Assembly: GCA_934636265.1 (NCBI GenBank)
Contig: CAKUAD010000005.1
Location: 21,007 to 85,006, forward strand
Direction: 5' to 3'
From: an uncultured Flavobacterium sp.
GTDB taxonomy: Bacteria > Bacteroidota > Bacteroidia > Flavobacteriales > Flavobacteriaceae
Length of the DNA stretch: 64,000 bases
This document shows positions 7,818-16,780 of the stretch, in pieces (the first letter of the stretch is position 1; the number at the start of each line of letters is the position of its first letter). The position numbers were made by a program, and so were the translations under genes. The notes under the pieces are model-generated. The model did no database searches, was not told the DNA's origin, and saw only the letters and a program-made list of their open reading frames with translations.

Positions 7818-9641
7818 ATGCCCGACAAAAAAGCACCTTTGCTCAAAATCATTTTACGCAATGTCCTGAGACGGATTGAAAACCTGATTTTTTTGCTCAA
7901 GACACTGCTAAACGAACGGCATTTCATCTATCTGGCCTGTGTGCTTGTAGCCGTATCGTGCGCCGTGGCCGTGATTATCCTCAAGATGTTTGCGCACAAT
8001 GTGTTCCTTTTGGCCAATTACATCAACGCATACCTTAAACTGCCGTACATCAACAGTTTGCTGCCCATTGTCGGGATTTTGCTCACCGTTTTTGTGGTTA
8101 GACACTTTTTGGGCGGACATCTGGAAAAGGGCAGTTCGCGCATCTTGTACGCAGTGGCCAAACGCGGCGGCATCATCCCAAAAAAGCAGATGTATGCGCA
8201 AATCATCACCAGCTCACTTACCGTCGGGCTTGGCGGATCGGCCGGGCTTGAATCGCCCATAACCGTTACGGGTGCGGCCTTTGGGTCAAACTTTGCCATG
8301 CGTTACCGGCTTTCGCAAAAAGACAGGATTTTGCTGCTGGCCTGCGGCGTGTCGGCGGGAATCGGAGCGGCTTTTAATGCGCCCATTGCCGGCGTTTTGT
8401 TTGCAATCGAGGTTGTTTTGACCGATGTCACCATCAGCGCGTTTATCCCCATCATCATTTCGGCAGCAACGGGGGCCCTGGTTTCGACGGTCTTAATGGG
8501 CGAAGGTGTCTTGCTTTCATTTTCACAACGACTGGATTTTGACTACAAAAACATACCGTTCTACATCTTGCTGGGTTTGCTCGCCGGACTGCTGTCGGTT
8601 TACCACGCCCGGAATTTCAGGCGCGTCGAATCATTTATGGGACGGATCAAAAACAAATCCTACAAGCGGGCACTTTTTGGCGCAGGGATTCTGGCCGTCA
8701 TGATTTTTTTCTTCCCGACGCTTTTTGGCGAAGGTTATGAAAGTATCAAGACCTTGGCCGGGCCCAATCCGCAGTCGTTACTTAATAATACGCTTCTGGA
8801 AGGCTTTCAGGACAAGCCCTTGATTCTGCTTGCCTTTTTGAGCCTGACGGTACTGCTCAAATCCTTCGCCACCGGACTTACTTTGGGCAGCGGAGGAAAC
8901 GGCGGAAACTTTGCGCCCTCACTTTTCGTCGGGTCATACCTGGGCTTTATAGTCGCGACCGCAGTCAACCTAACCGGATTGGTCAAACCGCTTCCTGTAG
9001 CCAATTTTGCATTGGTTGGTATGGCGGGAATCCTGGCGGGACTTTTTCACGCGCCGCTTACAGCCATCTTTCTCATTGGGGAGATTACGGGTGGTTATGC
9101 GTTGATGGTTCCGTTGATGATTGTATCGTCGATCAGTTTTGCGGTGTCGAAACAGTTCGAGCAACACTCGATGGATGTCAAGCACCTGGCCGACAAAGGC
9201 GATGCGTTTACCAGTGACAAAGACCGCAACATCCTCTCGGGCATCGATATTTTGCCGTTGATAAAGCCGTCGGTCACGCTCAATCCTACCGACAACCTCG
9301 AAGCCATGACAGGCGCCATATCAGCCACCGGTCAACAGCACTTTGCCGTTACCGACGATCGAAATCGGATACTGGGCATCGCTACCTTTTTACAGGGAAA
9401 ATCAATGCTTTTTAATCCGTTCCGACAAAAGAACACTAAAGTTCGCGACATCATGACTGCGCCTGTCGAAGTCCCAATCGAAGCAGGAACCGCGAAAATC
9501 ATGGAAATACTCGATGCGCAAAACCTCGATGCCATAGCAGTAACGTCGGAAGGCACATTTACGGGATTTGTCTACAAAGCCGACATTTTGGAACAATACC
9601 GACAGCGGTTGAAGGAAATGGTGATTTCGATAGATCATTGA
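7818..9641 (+). CDS. ClC-family chloride channel or H+/Cl- exchanger with CBS pair
   Basis: 607-residue membrane protein. Residues about 35-450 form the ClC core: GGSAGLESP with the gating glutamate Glu145, then GAAFNAPIAGVLFAIE with the inner proton-path glutamate Glu198, and GSGGNGGNFAPSLFVG near residue 360. Having both glutamates argues for a coupled H+/Cl- antiporter rather than a passive channel, by analogy with E. coli ClcA; this is inference. The soluble C-terminus (about 460-600) has two CBS motifs that probably bind adenine nucleotides. It is the last gene of its direction before a long intergenic gap. Confidence 0.9.
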   Translation: MPDKKAPLLKIILRNVLRRIENLIFLLKTLLNERHFIYLACVLVAVSCAVAVIILKMFAHNVFLLANYINAYLKLPYINSLLPIVGILLTVFVVRHFLGGHLEKGSSRILYAVAKRGGIIPKKQMYAQIITSSLTVGLGGSAGLESPITVTGAAFGSNFAMRYRLSQKDRILLLACGVSAGIGAAFNAPIAGVLFAIEVVLTDVTISAFIPIIISAATGALVSTVLMGEGVLLSFSQRLDFDYKNIPFYILLGLLAGLLSVYHARNFRRVESFMGRIKNKSYKRALFGAGILAVMIFFFPTLFGEGYESIKTLAGPNPQSLLNNTLLEGFQDKPLILLAFLSLTVLLKSFATGLTLGSGGNGGNFAPSLFVGSYLGFIVATAVNLTGLVKPLPVANFALVGMAGILAGLFHAPLTAIFLIGEITGGYALMVPLMIVSSISFAVSKQFEQHSMDVKHLADKGDAFTSDKDRNILSGIDILPLIKPSVTLNPTDNLEAMTGAISATGQQHFAVTDDRNRILGIATFLQGKSMLFNPFRQKNTKVRDIMTAPVEVPIEAGTAKIMEILDAQNLDAIAVTSEGTFTGFVYKADILEQYRQRLKEMVISIDH

Positions 9642-9769
9642 GAAGGACTGTAGGATTTGTCCTTATCGGAATCCCGGTGACTTCTGATTCGCAAAGACCA
9701 AATTCGCGAAGGGTTTAGGCTGCGCGCTGGAATTCAGACGGGCAAAAGCAAATTGCCGATTCGCGGGTT

Positions 9770-9802
9770 AAACCCCAAAGGTTTTAAAAACCTTTGGGGT
9801 TT
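9770..9802. repeat. Perfect 33-bp palindrome
   Basis: Arms aaaccccaaaggtttt and its exact reverse complement around a single central A. It could form a hairpin or cruciform. There is no following T-run, so it is not a classical terminator. The rich CCCC-AAAGG-TTTT pattern looks like a dispersed intergenic palindrome, but only one copy is present in this window. Confidence 0.7.
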
Positions 9803-10042
9803 GCAAAATAAAAATTCCGCCTCACCTCCCCTTACAGATAACCTGCCGAAAATGTTAAGATTTAGGAACAGATTTAAAAATTTGCAACCCGACCCTATCC
9901 CAAGCGAACCGACAAAAATCATGTGAGCTTAAATTCAACTTAGTCAGTAAGTTTATCTCCCAAAATCCCCCTCACTTGTTGTTAATAAGTTCCGCTCTGA
10001 TTTTTAACTGTTAATTATAAAATGTCAATCTTCAATTATCAC

Positions 10043-10071
10043 TTGTCAATTGCTTCCCAGTCGTATCTTTG
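10043..10071 (+). promoter_or_regulatory. uvrA promoter
   Basis: TTG (10043-10045), 18-bp spacer, TATCTTTG (10064-10071): both consensus elements. The -7 element ends 6 bases before the ATG at 10078. Confidence 0.7.
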
Positions 10072-10077
10072 CAATGC

Positions 10078-12906
10078 ATGCATACAGAAGATACCATTGA
10101 AGTATTGGGCGCCCGCGTCCATAACCTGAAAAACATCGACGTTACCTTGCCCCGGGAAAAACTAGTAGTCATTACCGGACTGTCGGGATCGGGCAAGTCA
10201 TCACTGGCGTTTGACACGATTTATGCCGAAGGGCAACGCCGGTACATCGAGACGTTTTCGGCCTACGCACGACAGTTTTTAGGTGGACTGGAGCGGCCGG
10301 ATGTCGACAAGATTGACGGATTGTCGCCCGTGATCGCCATCGAGCAAAAAACCACCAGCAAAAGTCCGCGCTCAACCGTGGGCACCATCACTGAAATATA
10401 CGACTTTTTGAGGCTATTGTTTGCCCGTGGCGGCGAGGCCTTCAGCTACGTTACCGGCGAAAAGATGGTGAGTTACAGCGATGAACAAATCCGCGAACTT
10501 ATTCACCAGCAGTTTGACGGCCGCAGGGTAAACATCCTCGCACCGGTTGTCCGCGCCCGCAAAGGACATTACGGCGAATTGTTTGCGCAGATCGCCAAGC
10601 AGGGATTCTTAAAAGTGCGCGTCAATGGCGAAATCCGTGAGATCACACCCGGGATGAAACTTGATCGCTACAAAACCCACGACATTGAAATCGTCATCGA
10701 CCGCATGCTGATTGACGCGTCGCCCGAAACCGACAAACGCCTGGAAGAAAGCATCAAAACCGCCATGAATCACGGTGACGGCATCATGATGCTGCTCGAT
10801 CAGGATTTGGGAACGGTAAGGTTTTTCAGCCGCGATTTGATGTGTCCTACCTCTGGCATCTCCTACCCCAATCCGGAACCCAACAACTTTTCGTTCAACT
10901 CGCCCAAAGGCGCGTGCCCCAAATGCAACGGACTGGGAACGGTCAACCAGATCAACCTTAAAAAAATCATCCCGAATCCAAAACTGTCGATCAAGACAGG
11001 TGGATTTGCGCCGCTGGGTGAATACAAAAACTCCTGGATTTTCAAGCAACTGGAAGTCATCGGGCAAAAGTTTGGCTTTAAGCTCACCGATCCGATCGAG
11101 AAAATTTCAGACGAAGCCATGGAAGTCATCCTCTACGGAGGCAAGGAACAGTTTGACGTCAAAAGCAAGGAACTTGGCGTCACCAAAAATTACAAGATTG
11201 AATTTGAAGGCATTTCCAGCTTTATACTTAATCAATTTGAAGAAACCGAATCGACCTCGATAAAACGCTGGGCCAAGGATTTTATGGACGATGTGCCCTG
11301 CCCGGAATGCGAAGGAACAAGACTTAAAAAAGAGGCGCTCTACTTTAGGATCGACGGGAAAAACATCGCCGAATTATCTGACATGGACATCGCCGACCTG
11401 AGCGCATGGTTTGACGGCCTTCCCGAAAAACTCTCGGAAAAGCAAGCCATTATCGCTACCGAAATTATCAAGGAAATCCGCGACCGGCTGCACTTTTTGG
11501 TCAATGTTGGGCTCGAATACCTGGCGCTCTCTCGCGGCAGCAAAACCCTGTCGGGCGGCGAGGCGCAACGCATCAGGCTTGCCACGCAAATCGGATCGCA
11601 ACTCGTTGGTGTCTTGTACATTCTGGACGAACCTAGCATCGGGCTTCACCAGCGCGACAACGAAAAACTCATCACCTCGCTCGAGCAACTGCGGGACATC
11701 GGCAACTCGGTTTTAGTGGTCGAACACGACAAGGACATGATCGAACGCGCTGATTTTGTAGTCGACATTGGTCCGGCAGCCGGAAAACACGGCGGTGAAA
11801 TCGTCAGCGTGGGAACGCCGCAGGAAACGCTGATGCACGACACGCTCACCGCACAATATCTAAACGGCCAGCGCGTCATCCCCATTCCGGAAAAGCGCCG
11901 GAAAGGCAACGGCAAGTTTTTGACCCTTAAGGGCGCGCGCGGAAACAACCTGAAAAACGTATCAGTCGATATTCCGCTAGGCAAACTGGTATGCGTTACC
12001 GGCGTGTCGGGAAGCGGAAAAAGCACGCTGATCAACGAAACACTCTATCCTATACTGAACGCCCATTTTTTTAATGGCGTCAAAAAACCGGCACCCTACG
12101 ACAAAATCACGGGACTCGAACACCTGGACAAAGTTATCGACATCGACCAAAGCCCGATTGGCCGAACGCCGCGGTCAAATCCGGCAACGTATACTGATGT
12201 ATTCTCGGAAATCCGGAATCTTTTTGCCATGACGACCGAGAGCCAGATTCGCGGATACAAGGCCGGACGTTTTAGCTTTAACGTCAAGGGCGGCCGCTGT
12301 GAAACCTGCGAGGGAAGCGGTGTGCGCACCATCGAGATGAACTTTTTACCCGATGTTTACGTAGAATGCGAAACCTGTCAGGGCAAGCGATTCAACCGCG
12401 AAACGCTGGAAATACGATACAAGGGCAAGAACATCTCGGACGTGCTGAACATGACGGTTGACGAGGCGGTTCCGTTTTTTGAGAATTTGCCCAAAATCTA
12501 TCGCAAGGTCAAGACTATTCAGGATGTCGGGCTGGGTTACATCACACTCGGCCAGCAAAGCACGACGCTGTCGGGTGGCGAGGCGCAGCGCGTCAAACTG
12601 GCTACCGAACTTTCTAAAAAAGACACGGGAAATACGTTTTACATCCTGGACGAACCCACGACCGGCCTGCACTTTGAGGACATCCGCGTCCTGATGGAAG
12701 TCATAAACAAACTAGTGGACAAGGGCAACTCGGTACTGATCATCGAGCACAACATGGACGTCATTAAACTGGCGGACTACGTCATCGACATGGGATATGA
12801 AGGCGGAAAAGGCGGTGGTGTCGTGGTGGCCAAGGGAACGCCAGAGGAAATAGCCAAAGACAAAAAGAGCCATACCGCGCGATTCCTGAAGGCCGAACTT
12901 GGTTGA
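10078..12906 (+). CDS. uvrA: Excinuclease ABC subunit A
   Basis: 942-residue DNA damage-recognition ATPase of nucleotide excision repair; it dimerises and loads UvrB at lesions. Both ABC halves are intact: Walker [13 protein letters not shown] near residue 30 and [14 protein letters not shown] near 645, and signatures [12 protein letters not shown] and [12 protein letters not shown]. CxxC zinc modules are present at [24 protein letters not shown] and CETCQGKR. An in-frame TTG at 10069 is rejected as a start because it overlaps the -7 promoter element; the ATG at 10078 matches the family start ([15 protein letters not shown]). No uvrB or uvrC lies nearby, as is common. Confidence 0.97.
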   Translation: MHTEDTIEVLGARVHNLKNIDVTLPREKLVVITGLSGSGKSSLAFDTIYAEGQRRYIETFSAYARQFLGGLERPDVDKIDGLSPVIAIEQKTTSKSPRSTVGTITEIYDFLRLLFARGGEAFSYVTGEKMVSYSDEQIRELIHQQFDGRRVNILAPVVRARKGHYGELFAQIAKQGFLKVRVNGEIREITPGMKLDRYKTHDIEIVIDRMLIDASPETDKRLEESIKTAMNHGDGIMMLLDQDLGTVRFFSRDLMCPTSGISYPNPEPNNFSFNSPKGACPKCNGLGTVNQINLKKIIPNPKLSIKTGGFAPLGEYKNSWIFKQLEVIGQKFGFKLTDPIEKISDEAMEVILYGGKEQFDVKSKELGVTKNYKIEFEGISSFILNQFEETESTSIKRWAKDFMDDVPCPECEGTRLKKEALYFRIDGKNIAELSDMDIADLSAWFDGLPEKLSEKQAIIATEIIKEIRDRLHFLVNVGLEYLALSRGSKTLSGGEAQRIRLATQIGSQLVGVLYILDEPSIGLHQRDNEKLITSLEQLRDIGNSVLVVEHDKDMIERADFVVDIGPAAGKHGGEIVSVGTPQETLMHDTLTAQYLNGQRVIPIPEKRRKGNGKFLTLKGARGNNLKNVSVDIPLGKLVCVTGVSGSGKSTLINETLYPILNAHFFNGVKKPAPYDKITGLEHLDKVIDIDQSPIGRTPRSNPATYTDVFSEIRNLFAMTTESQIRGYKAGRFSFNVKGGRCETCEGSGVRTIEMNFLPDVYVECETCQGKRFNRETLEIRYKGKNISDVLNMTVDEAVPFFENLPKIYRKVKTIQDVGLGYITLGQQSTTLSGGEAQRVKLATELSKKDTGNTFYILDEPTTGLHFEDIRVLMEVINKLVDKGNSVLIIEHNMDVIKLADYVIDMGYEGGKGGGVVVAKGTPEEIAKDKKSHTARFLKAELG

Positions 12907-13043
12907 CTTGGCGAAAATAAATTTCGGCCGGCCATTTTGTAACCCAGTTGCTGTATCTTGCAACCCGAATGATTTTGCCACGGGCAATTTGAGTGTGAAG
13001 GGAAAATCACCCGTCTATTTACCGACGGTAGGTTGCCCGGAAT

Positions 13044-13126
13044 GCCCTAGCCCGGATGGAAGCGGCATCCTTTTGCCACGCAGCACAAGTGGCAAAAGAT
13101 AAAGCGGACAGCCGGAAAGAGCTCCT
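13044..13126 (+). ncRNA. Probable Flavo-1 RNA
   Basis: In the 263-bp gap after uvrA a compact structured element is visible. It has tagcccggatggaagcgg and catcc, then a 9-bp hairpin TTTTGCCAC (13071-13079) / GTGGCAAAA (13089-13097), then gataaagcggacagccgg. The flanking CCGG segments (13052-13055 and 13112-13115) can close an outer stem. The conserved-looking strings GCGGCATCC, AAAGAT and AGCGGACAGC match my memory of the Flavo-1 motif, a conserved RNA of unknown role found mostly in Flavobacteria. It ends about 44 bp before the LOG gene. The class is recalled, not searched. Confidence 0.55.
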
Positions 13127-13169
13127 AAAAAATATTAATGTTGATTGTATTTAAACTAATTTTTTTTCG

Positions 13170-13898
13170 ATGAGATTGGAAGATTTTGATAACGAAGAGG
13201 ATAAGGCCATTCAGGACAAGCTTAAGCAAAAGCCGTGGCATGAGATACGCACCAACGATTCATGGGCGATCTTCAAGATTATGTCGGAGTTTGTCAACGG
13301 ATATGAAACCATGGGCAGGATTGGGCCTTGCGTCTCGATTTTTGGATCGGCGCGAACCAAGCCCAACGATAAATACTACCAACTGGCCGAGAAAATCGCC
13401 TACAAGATATCAAAGGCCGGCTATGGTGTGATTACCGGTGGCGGCCCGGGCATTATGGAGGCGGGCAACAAAGGCGCGCACCTGGGCGGTGGAACGTCGG
13501 TTGGCTTGAACATCGAACTCCCTTTTGAACAGCATTTCAACCCTTATATCGACAAGGACAAGAACCTCAATTTTGATTACTTTTTCGTGCGGAAGGTGAT
13601 GTTCGTAAAATACGCCCAGGGTTTTGTCATCATGCCCGGCGGATTTGGAACGCTCGACGAAATGTTTGAGGCTTTGACGCTGATTCAGACCAAGAAAATC
13701 GCCAAGTTCCCGATCATCCTGGTAGGAAGCGACTTTTGGTCGGGACTGATTGACTGGATCGAGAAAGTCCTGATTGAAAAGCACGCCAATGCCAATCCGG
13801 ATGATTTGAAACTTTTCCGCGTGGTAGACACCGAGGACGAAGTGGTGGAAGTGCTCGACAATTTCTACAAAAAATACTCGCTCAGCCCCAATTTCTAA
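13170..13898 (+). CDS. LOG-family (TIGR00730) Rossmann-fold protein
   Basis: 242-residue protein of the LOG / 'lysine decarboxylase-like' family. Characterised members are nucleotide 5'-monophosphate phosphoribohydrolases, including cytokinin-activating enzymes. The defining motifs are present: GGGPGIMEAGNKGA and PGGFGTLDEMFE (the PGGxGTxxE motif). The approximately 40-residue charged N-terminus (RLEDFDNEEDKAIQDK) is an extension over the minimal family. No partner gene suggests a pathway. The Flavo-1-like RNA lies just upstream on the same strand, with no terminator between them that I can see. Confidence 0.85.
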   Translation: MRLEDFDNEEDKAIQDKLKQKPWHEIRTNDSWAIFKIMSEFVNGYETMGRIGPCVSIFGSARTKPNDKYYQLAEKIAYKISKAGYGVITGGGPGIMEAGNKGAHLGGGTSVGLNIELPFEQHFNPYIDKDKNLNFDYFFVRKVMFVKYAQGFVIMPGGFGTLDEMFEALTLIQTKKIAKFPIILVGSDFWSGLIDWIEKVLIEKHANANPDDLKLFRVVDTEDEVVEVLDNFYKKYSLSPNF

Positions 13899-13938
13899 AC
13901 GCACCTTTTGGTTTAAGGTTGCATCTAAACGCAAAAGT

Positions 13939-16725
13939 TTGTTTGTGCATCGCCCGTTGTTTATTGCGATTGTGTTGTTTTCGGTGCTTGCCGGAGCGCA
14001 GCATCGCGTAACCATACGAGCGCAATACGACGCGGAATGCCACACTTTTGACGTTGACCAGCAGGTGGTGTTCAAAAACCAGTCGGCCGATACGCTGCGA
14101 CAACTCATATTTAACGACTGGAACAATGCTTATTCGGCCAAGAAGACGCCGCTGGCCGAGCGATTTTCGGACGAGTTCAAACGAGCGTTTTACTACGCCA
14201 AGGACGTGGAACGCGGCTACACGCAAGTGGTGCACATCCTTTGTGGCGGACGACCTCTGGAGTGGCGGCGTCCTGATGGGCATCCGGACCTGGTAAGCGT
14301 ACTGACTGATGCCATCCGTCCGGGTGACTCCGCAGTGTTGCTGTTCCGGTATCAGATCAAACTTCCGCACAAAAGGTTTACGGGTTTTGGATATGACGAC
14401 GACGGATTTGTGGCGCGCGACGCCTTTTTGATGCCCGCGCTCTACCGCGACGGGTTTGTGCTTTACAGCAACGAGGATCTGGATGATGCCGCTCTGGCAC
14501 TGGCTGATTACGACATCAGGATTTCAGTTCCACACGGATGGCGCGTCGAATCGGAACTGGACGTTACCAAGGACGGGGACAGTTTTGAATTGCGCAGGAA
14601 AAACGCTCCCGGATTTACGGTATACGGCACGCCGGGGCACGAGTTCCACAGTTTTAAAAACCAGCATACGGAGGTTCTCAACAACCTGCGGGACAATCGG
14701 TTGGACGATATCAGCAAGGCTCTTGTGGTTGATCGGGTTGTGAATTTCACGCAGCAGATGTTTGGCCCGGCACCAAAAAAAGTAGTGGTCTCACAAACTG
14801 ATTATCAGCGAAATCCGTTTTACGGCTTAAACCAATTGCCGAGGTTCTTGAACACCTTTTCAGACGTTTTTGTCTACGAACTCAAATTCCTCAAAACCTA
14901 TCTGAGCGCCTATCTCAAACAGGTGATCGCCGTAGATCCGCGCGCCGAAACCTGGATCAACGACGGACTGGAAACGTATGCGATGATGCGCTACATGGAT
15001 GAGATTCACCCGGGCGCACTCATGACGGGAAGCCTTGGCAATGTCGGCATTCTCAAGAGCTACAACATTACCACCACCGATTTCAACTCGCAGTACCGCT
15101 ACCTCTACCTGCTCATGGCGCGTAAAAACCTCGATCAGGCGGTGGGCGATCCAAAGGATTCATTTGTCAAATTCAACGAACAGATTGCGTCAAAATATCG
15201 GTCGGGCTTAAACTTTAAACACCTCTCGGAATACTGGGGCGGGAATGTGGCAAATGAGTCCCTGCGCGAATTTGCCCTGCAAAACTATGGCAAGTCAACC
15301 TCGGAAGCGGCTTTGCGAGAAGTGCTCGAAAAACGCGGGAACATTGACTGGTTTTTTGACACATCGGTTCACAGCCGACAACTTTTTGATTTCAAGATCA
15401 CCGATGCCGTAAAAACAAAGGACAGCGTGGCCCTTACCATCCGCAACCGCACCGGCGCCAAGGTTCCCGTGCCACTTTACGGACTTCGTCAAAAAAATGT
15501 GGTGTTCAGGGAATGGCTTCCCGGATTCACGGGAGATACGCTGGTAAAGATTCCCGCCGACAGCCTGGACAAGGTTGTGCTTAACTACCGCAACGAAATT
15601 CCTGAATACAACGAGCGCAACAATTTCAGGTCTCTCAAATCGCTGCGCATCGGCAACCGCCCGTTCAAGTTTGTACTGTTCAAGGATCTGGAAGACCCAT
15701 ATTACAATCAAATCCTCTACGTCCCCACCCTCACCTATAACTTTTACGACGGCCTCACCCCCGGCCTGCGGTTTTACAACAAAACAATACTCGAGCGACC
15801 GTTTCAGTTTGATCTCAATCCTGCGTTTTCCAGCAAAACCCAGACGTTTGCCGGATCGGGGGCACTTATGGTCCAGCATTTTTACCGCGACCGAAACCTC
15901 TACAATGTGCGGTATTCGGTTTCGGCCAACTACTTTCACTACACGCCCGATGCCACCTATACACGCTTGGTTCCTACCATACAGATGCGTTTCAGGCCCG
16001 ACGATTTGCGCGACAACCTCAAACAGGCGCTTACCCTGCGCCAAGTTACCGTCAGTCGCGAAACGACGGACTATCTGGTGACGGGAAATGCTGAAAATTA
16101 CTCGGTGTTCAACGCCCGGTTCGGGTCGGTCAGGGACTTGCTCACCACGCGCCTCACCTACGGGCTGGATCTTCAAGTGGCCGGAAAATTTGGCAAGGCG
16201 TCGGGCGAGTTCCAGTGGCGAAAACTTTTTGAAGACAACCGTCAATTCACATTCCGGGTGTTTGCCGGCAGTTTTTTGTATAACACAACACAATCGGATT
16301 TTTTCAATTTTGCCCTCGACCGTCCAACCGATTATCTTTTTGATTACAACTATTACGGCCGATCAGAAACCACGGGTTTTTTTAGTCAGCAATTGATTTT
16401 AGCCGAGGGCGGATTCAAATCCCGGCTCGATACGCCCATGGCCGACAGATGGCTCGCGACGACCAACGTAGGGATGGGCATCTGGAATTGGATTGAGGGT
16501 TACGTTGATGCGGGCTTTGTCAAAAATTCCGGAAGCGACGCGCAGTTTGTATATGGCAGCGGTATCCGCCTGAACCTATTGCAGGATTATTTTGAATTGT
16601 ATCTGCCGGTGCACTCCTCAAACGGCTGGGAAATCAGCCAACCGCAATACGCCGAGCGCATCCGGTTTATCGTAACCTTTAGTCCCAATACCTTGGTGGG
16701 GTTGTTTACCCGAAGATGGTTTTAG
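13939..16725 (+). CDS. M1-like (gluzincin-fold) exported protein lacking HExxH, with C-terminal barrel
   Basis: About 928 residues. No ATG opens the frame: the start is TTG 13939 or, equally likely, GTG 13945; both give a signal peptide (LFIAIVLFSVLAGAQ). Residues about 22-440 resemble the M1 aminopeptidase core, and the third-ligand region reads WINDGLETYAMM (about 339-350). But the upstream zinc motif HExxH is absent: the matching stretch around 317-323 is FLKTYLS, and NEG is NDG. Residues about 590-928 are rich in alternating aromatic/polar strands and end in RRWF, the terminal aromatic typical of outer-membrane barrels. I infer an outer-membrane-anchored pseudo-peptidase; its role is unknown. 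Confidence 0.7.
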   Translation: MFVHRPLFIAIVLFSVLAGAQHRVTIRAQYDAECHTFDVDQQVVFKNQSADTLRQLIFNDWNNAYSAKKTPLAERFSDEFKRAFYYAKDVERGYTQVVHILCGGRPLEWRRPDGHPDLVSVLTDAIRPGDSAVLLFRYQIKLPHKRFTGFGYDDDGFVARDAFLMPALYRDGFVLYSNEDLDDAALALADYDIRISVPHGWRVESELDVTKDGDSFELRRKNAPGFTVYGTPGHEFHSFKNQHTEVLNNLRDNRLDDISKALVVDRVVNFTQQMFGPAPKKVVVSQTDYQRNPFYGLNQLPRFLNTFSDVFVYELKFLKTYLSAYLKQVIAVDPRAETWINDGLETYAMMRYMDEIHPGALMTGSLGNVGILKSYNITTTDFNSQYRYLYLLMARKNLDQAVGDPKDSFVKFNEQIASKYRSGLNFKHLSEYWGGNVANESLREFALQNYGKSTSEAALREVLEKRGNIDWFFDTSVHSRQLFDFKITDAVKTKDSVALTIRNRTGAKVPVPLYGLRQKNVVFREWLPGFTGDTLVKIPADSLDKVVLNYRNEIPEYNERNNFRSLKSLRIGNRPFKFVLFKDLEDPYYNQILYVPTLTYNFYDGLTPGLRFYNKTILERPFQFDLNPAFSSKTQTFAGSGALMVQHFYRDRNLYNVRYSVSANYFHYTPDATYTRLVPTIQMRFRPDDLRDNLKQALTLRQVTVSRETTDYLVTGNAENYSVFNARFGSVRDLLTTRLTYGLDLQVAGKFGKASGEFQWRKLFEDNRQFTFRVFAGSFLYNTTQSDFFNFALDRPTDYLFDYNYYGRSETTGFFSQQLILAEGGFKSRLDTPMADRWLATTNVGMGIWNWIEGYVDAGFVKNSGSDAQFVYGSGIRLNLLQDYFELYLPVHSSNGWEISQPQYAERIRFIVTFSPNTLVGLFTRRWF

Positions 16726-16780
16726 GCGTGGCTGGTTGCAGAATTTTAGTTAAATTTGTTTCCTTTCCAAGAAAAACTCA

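Larger units (their letters stand above)
9642..10077. other. 436-bp intergenic region with palindrome and uvrA promoter
   Basis: No convincing gene in either strand: the longest open frame (minus strand, 9922-9734) runs through the palindrome and resembles no family I know. Contents are a perfect 16-bp-arm palindrome at 9770-9802, an A+T-rich tract from about 9930, and the uvrA promoter at the right end. Confidence 0.6.

Noticed and set aside
9734-9922. 62-residue minus-strand frame in the gap before uvrA
   Set aside because: It crosses the perfect palindrome, has a composition unlike its neighbours and shows no recognisable motif.
10069-10077. TTG start for uvrA
   Set aside because: It overlaps the TATCTTTG promoter element, and the ATG at 10078 matches the family start.
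12899-13102. 67-residue plus-strand frame after uvrA
   Set aside because: It runs through the structured Flavo-1-like RNA and has no protein features; the RNA explains the sequence better.
15295-16293. 332-residue open frame on the minus strand
   Set aside because: Antisense to the barrel-like part of the M1-like protein; no signal, motif or start context.
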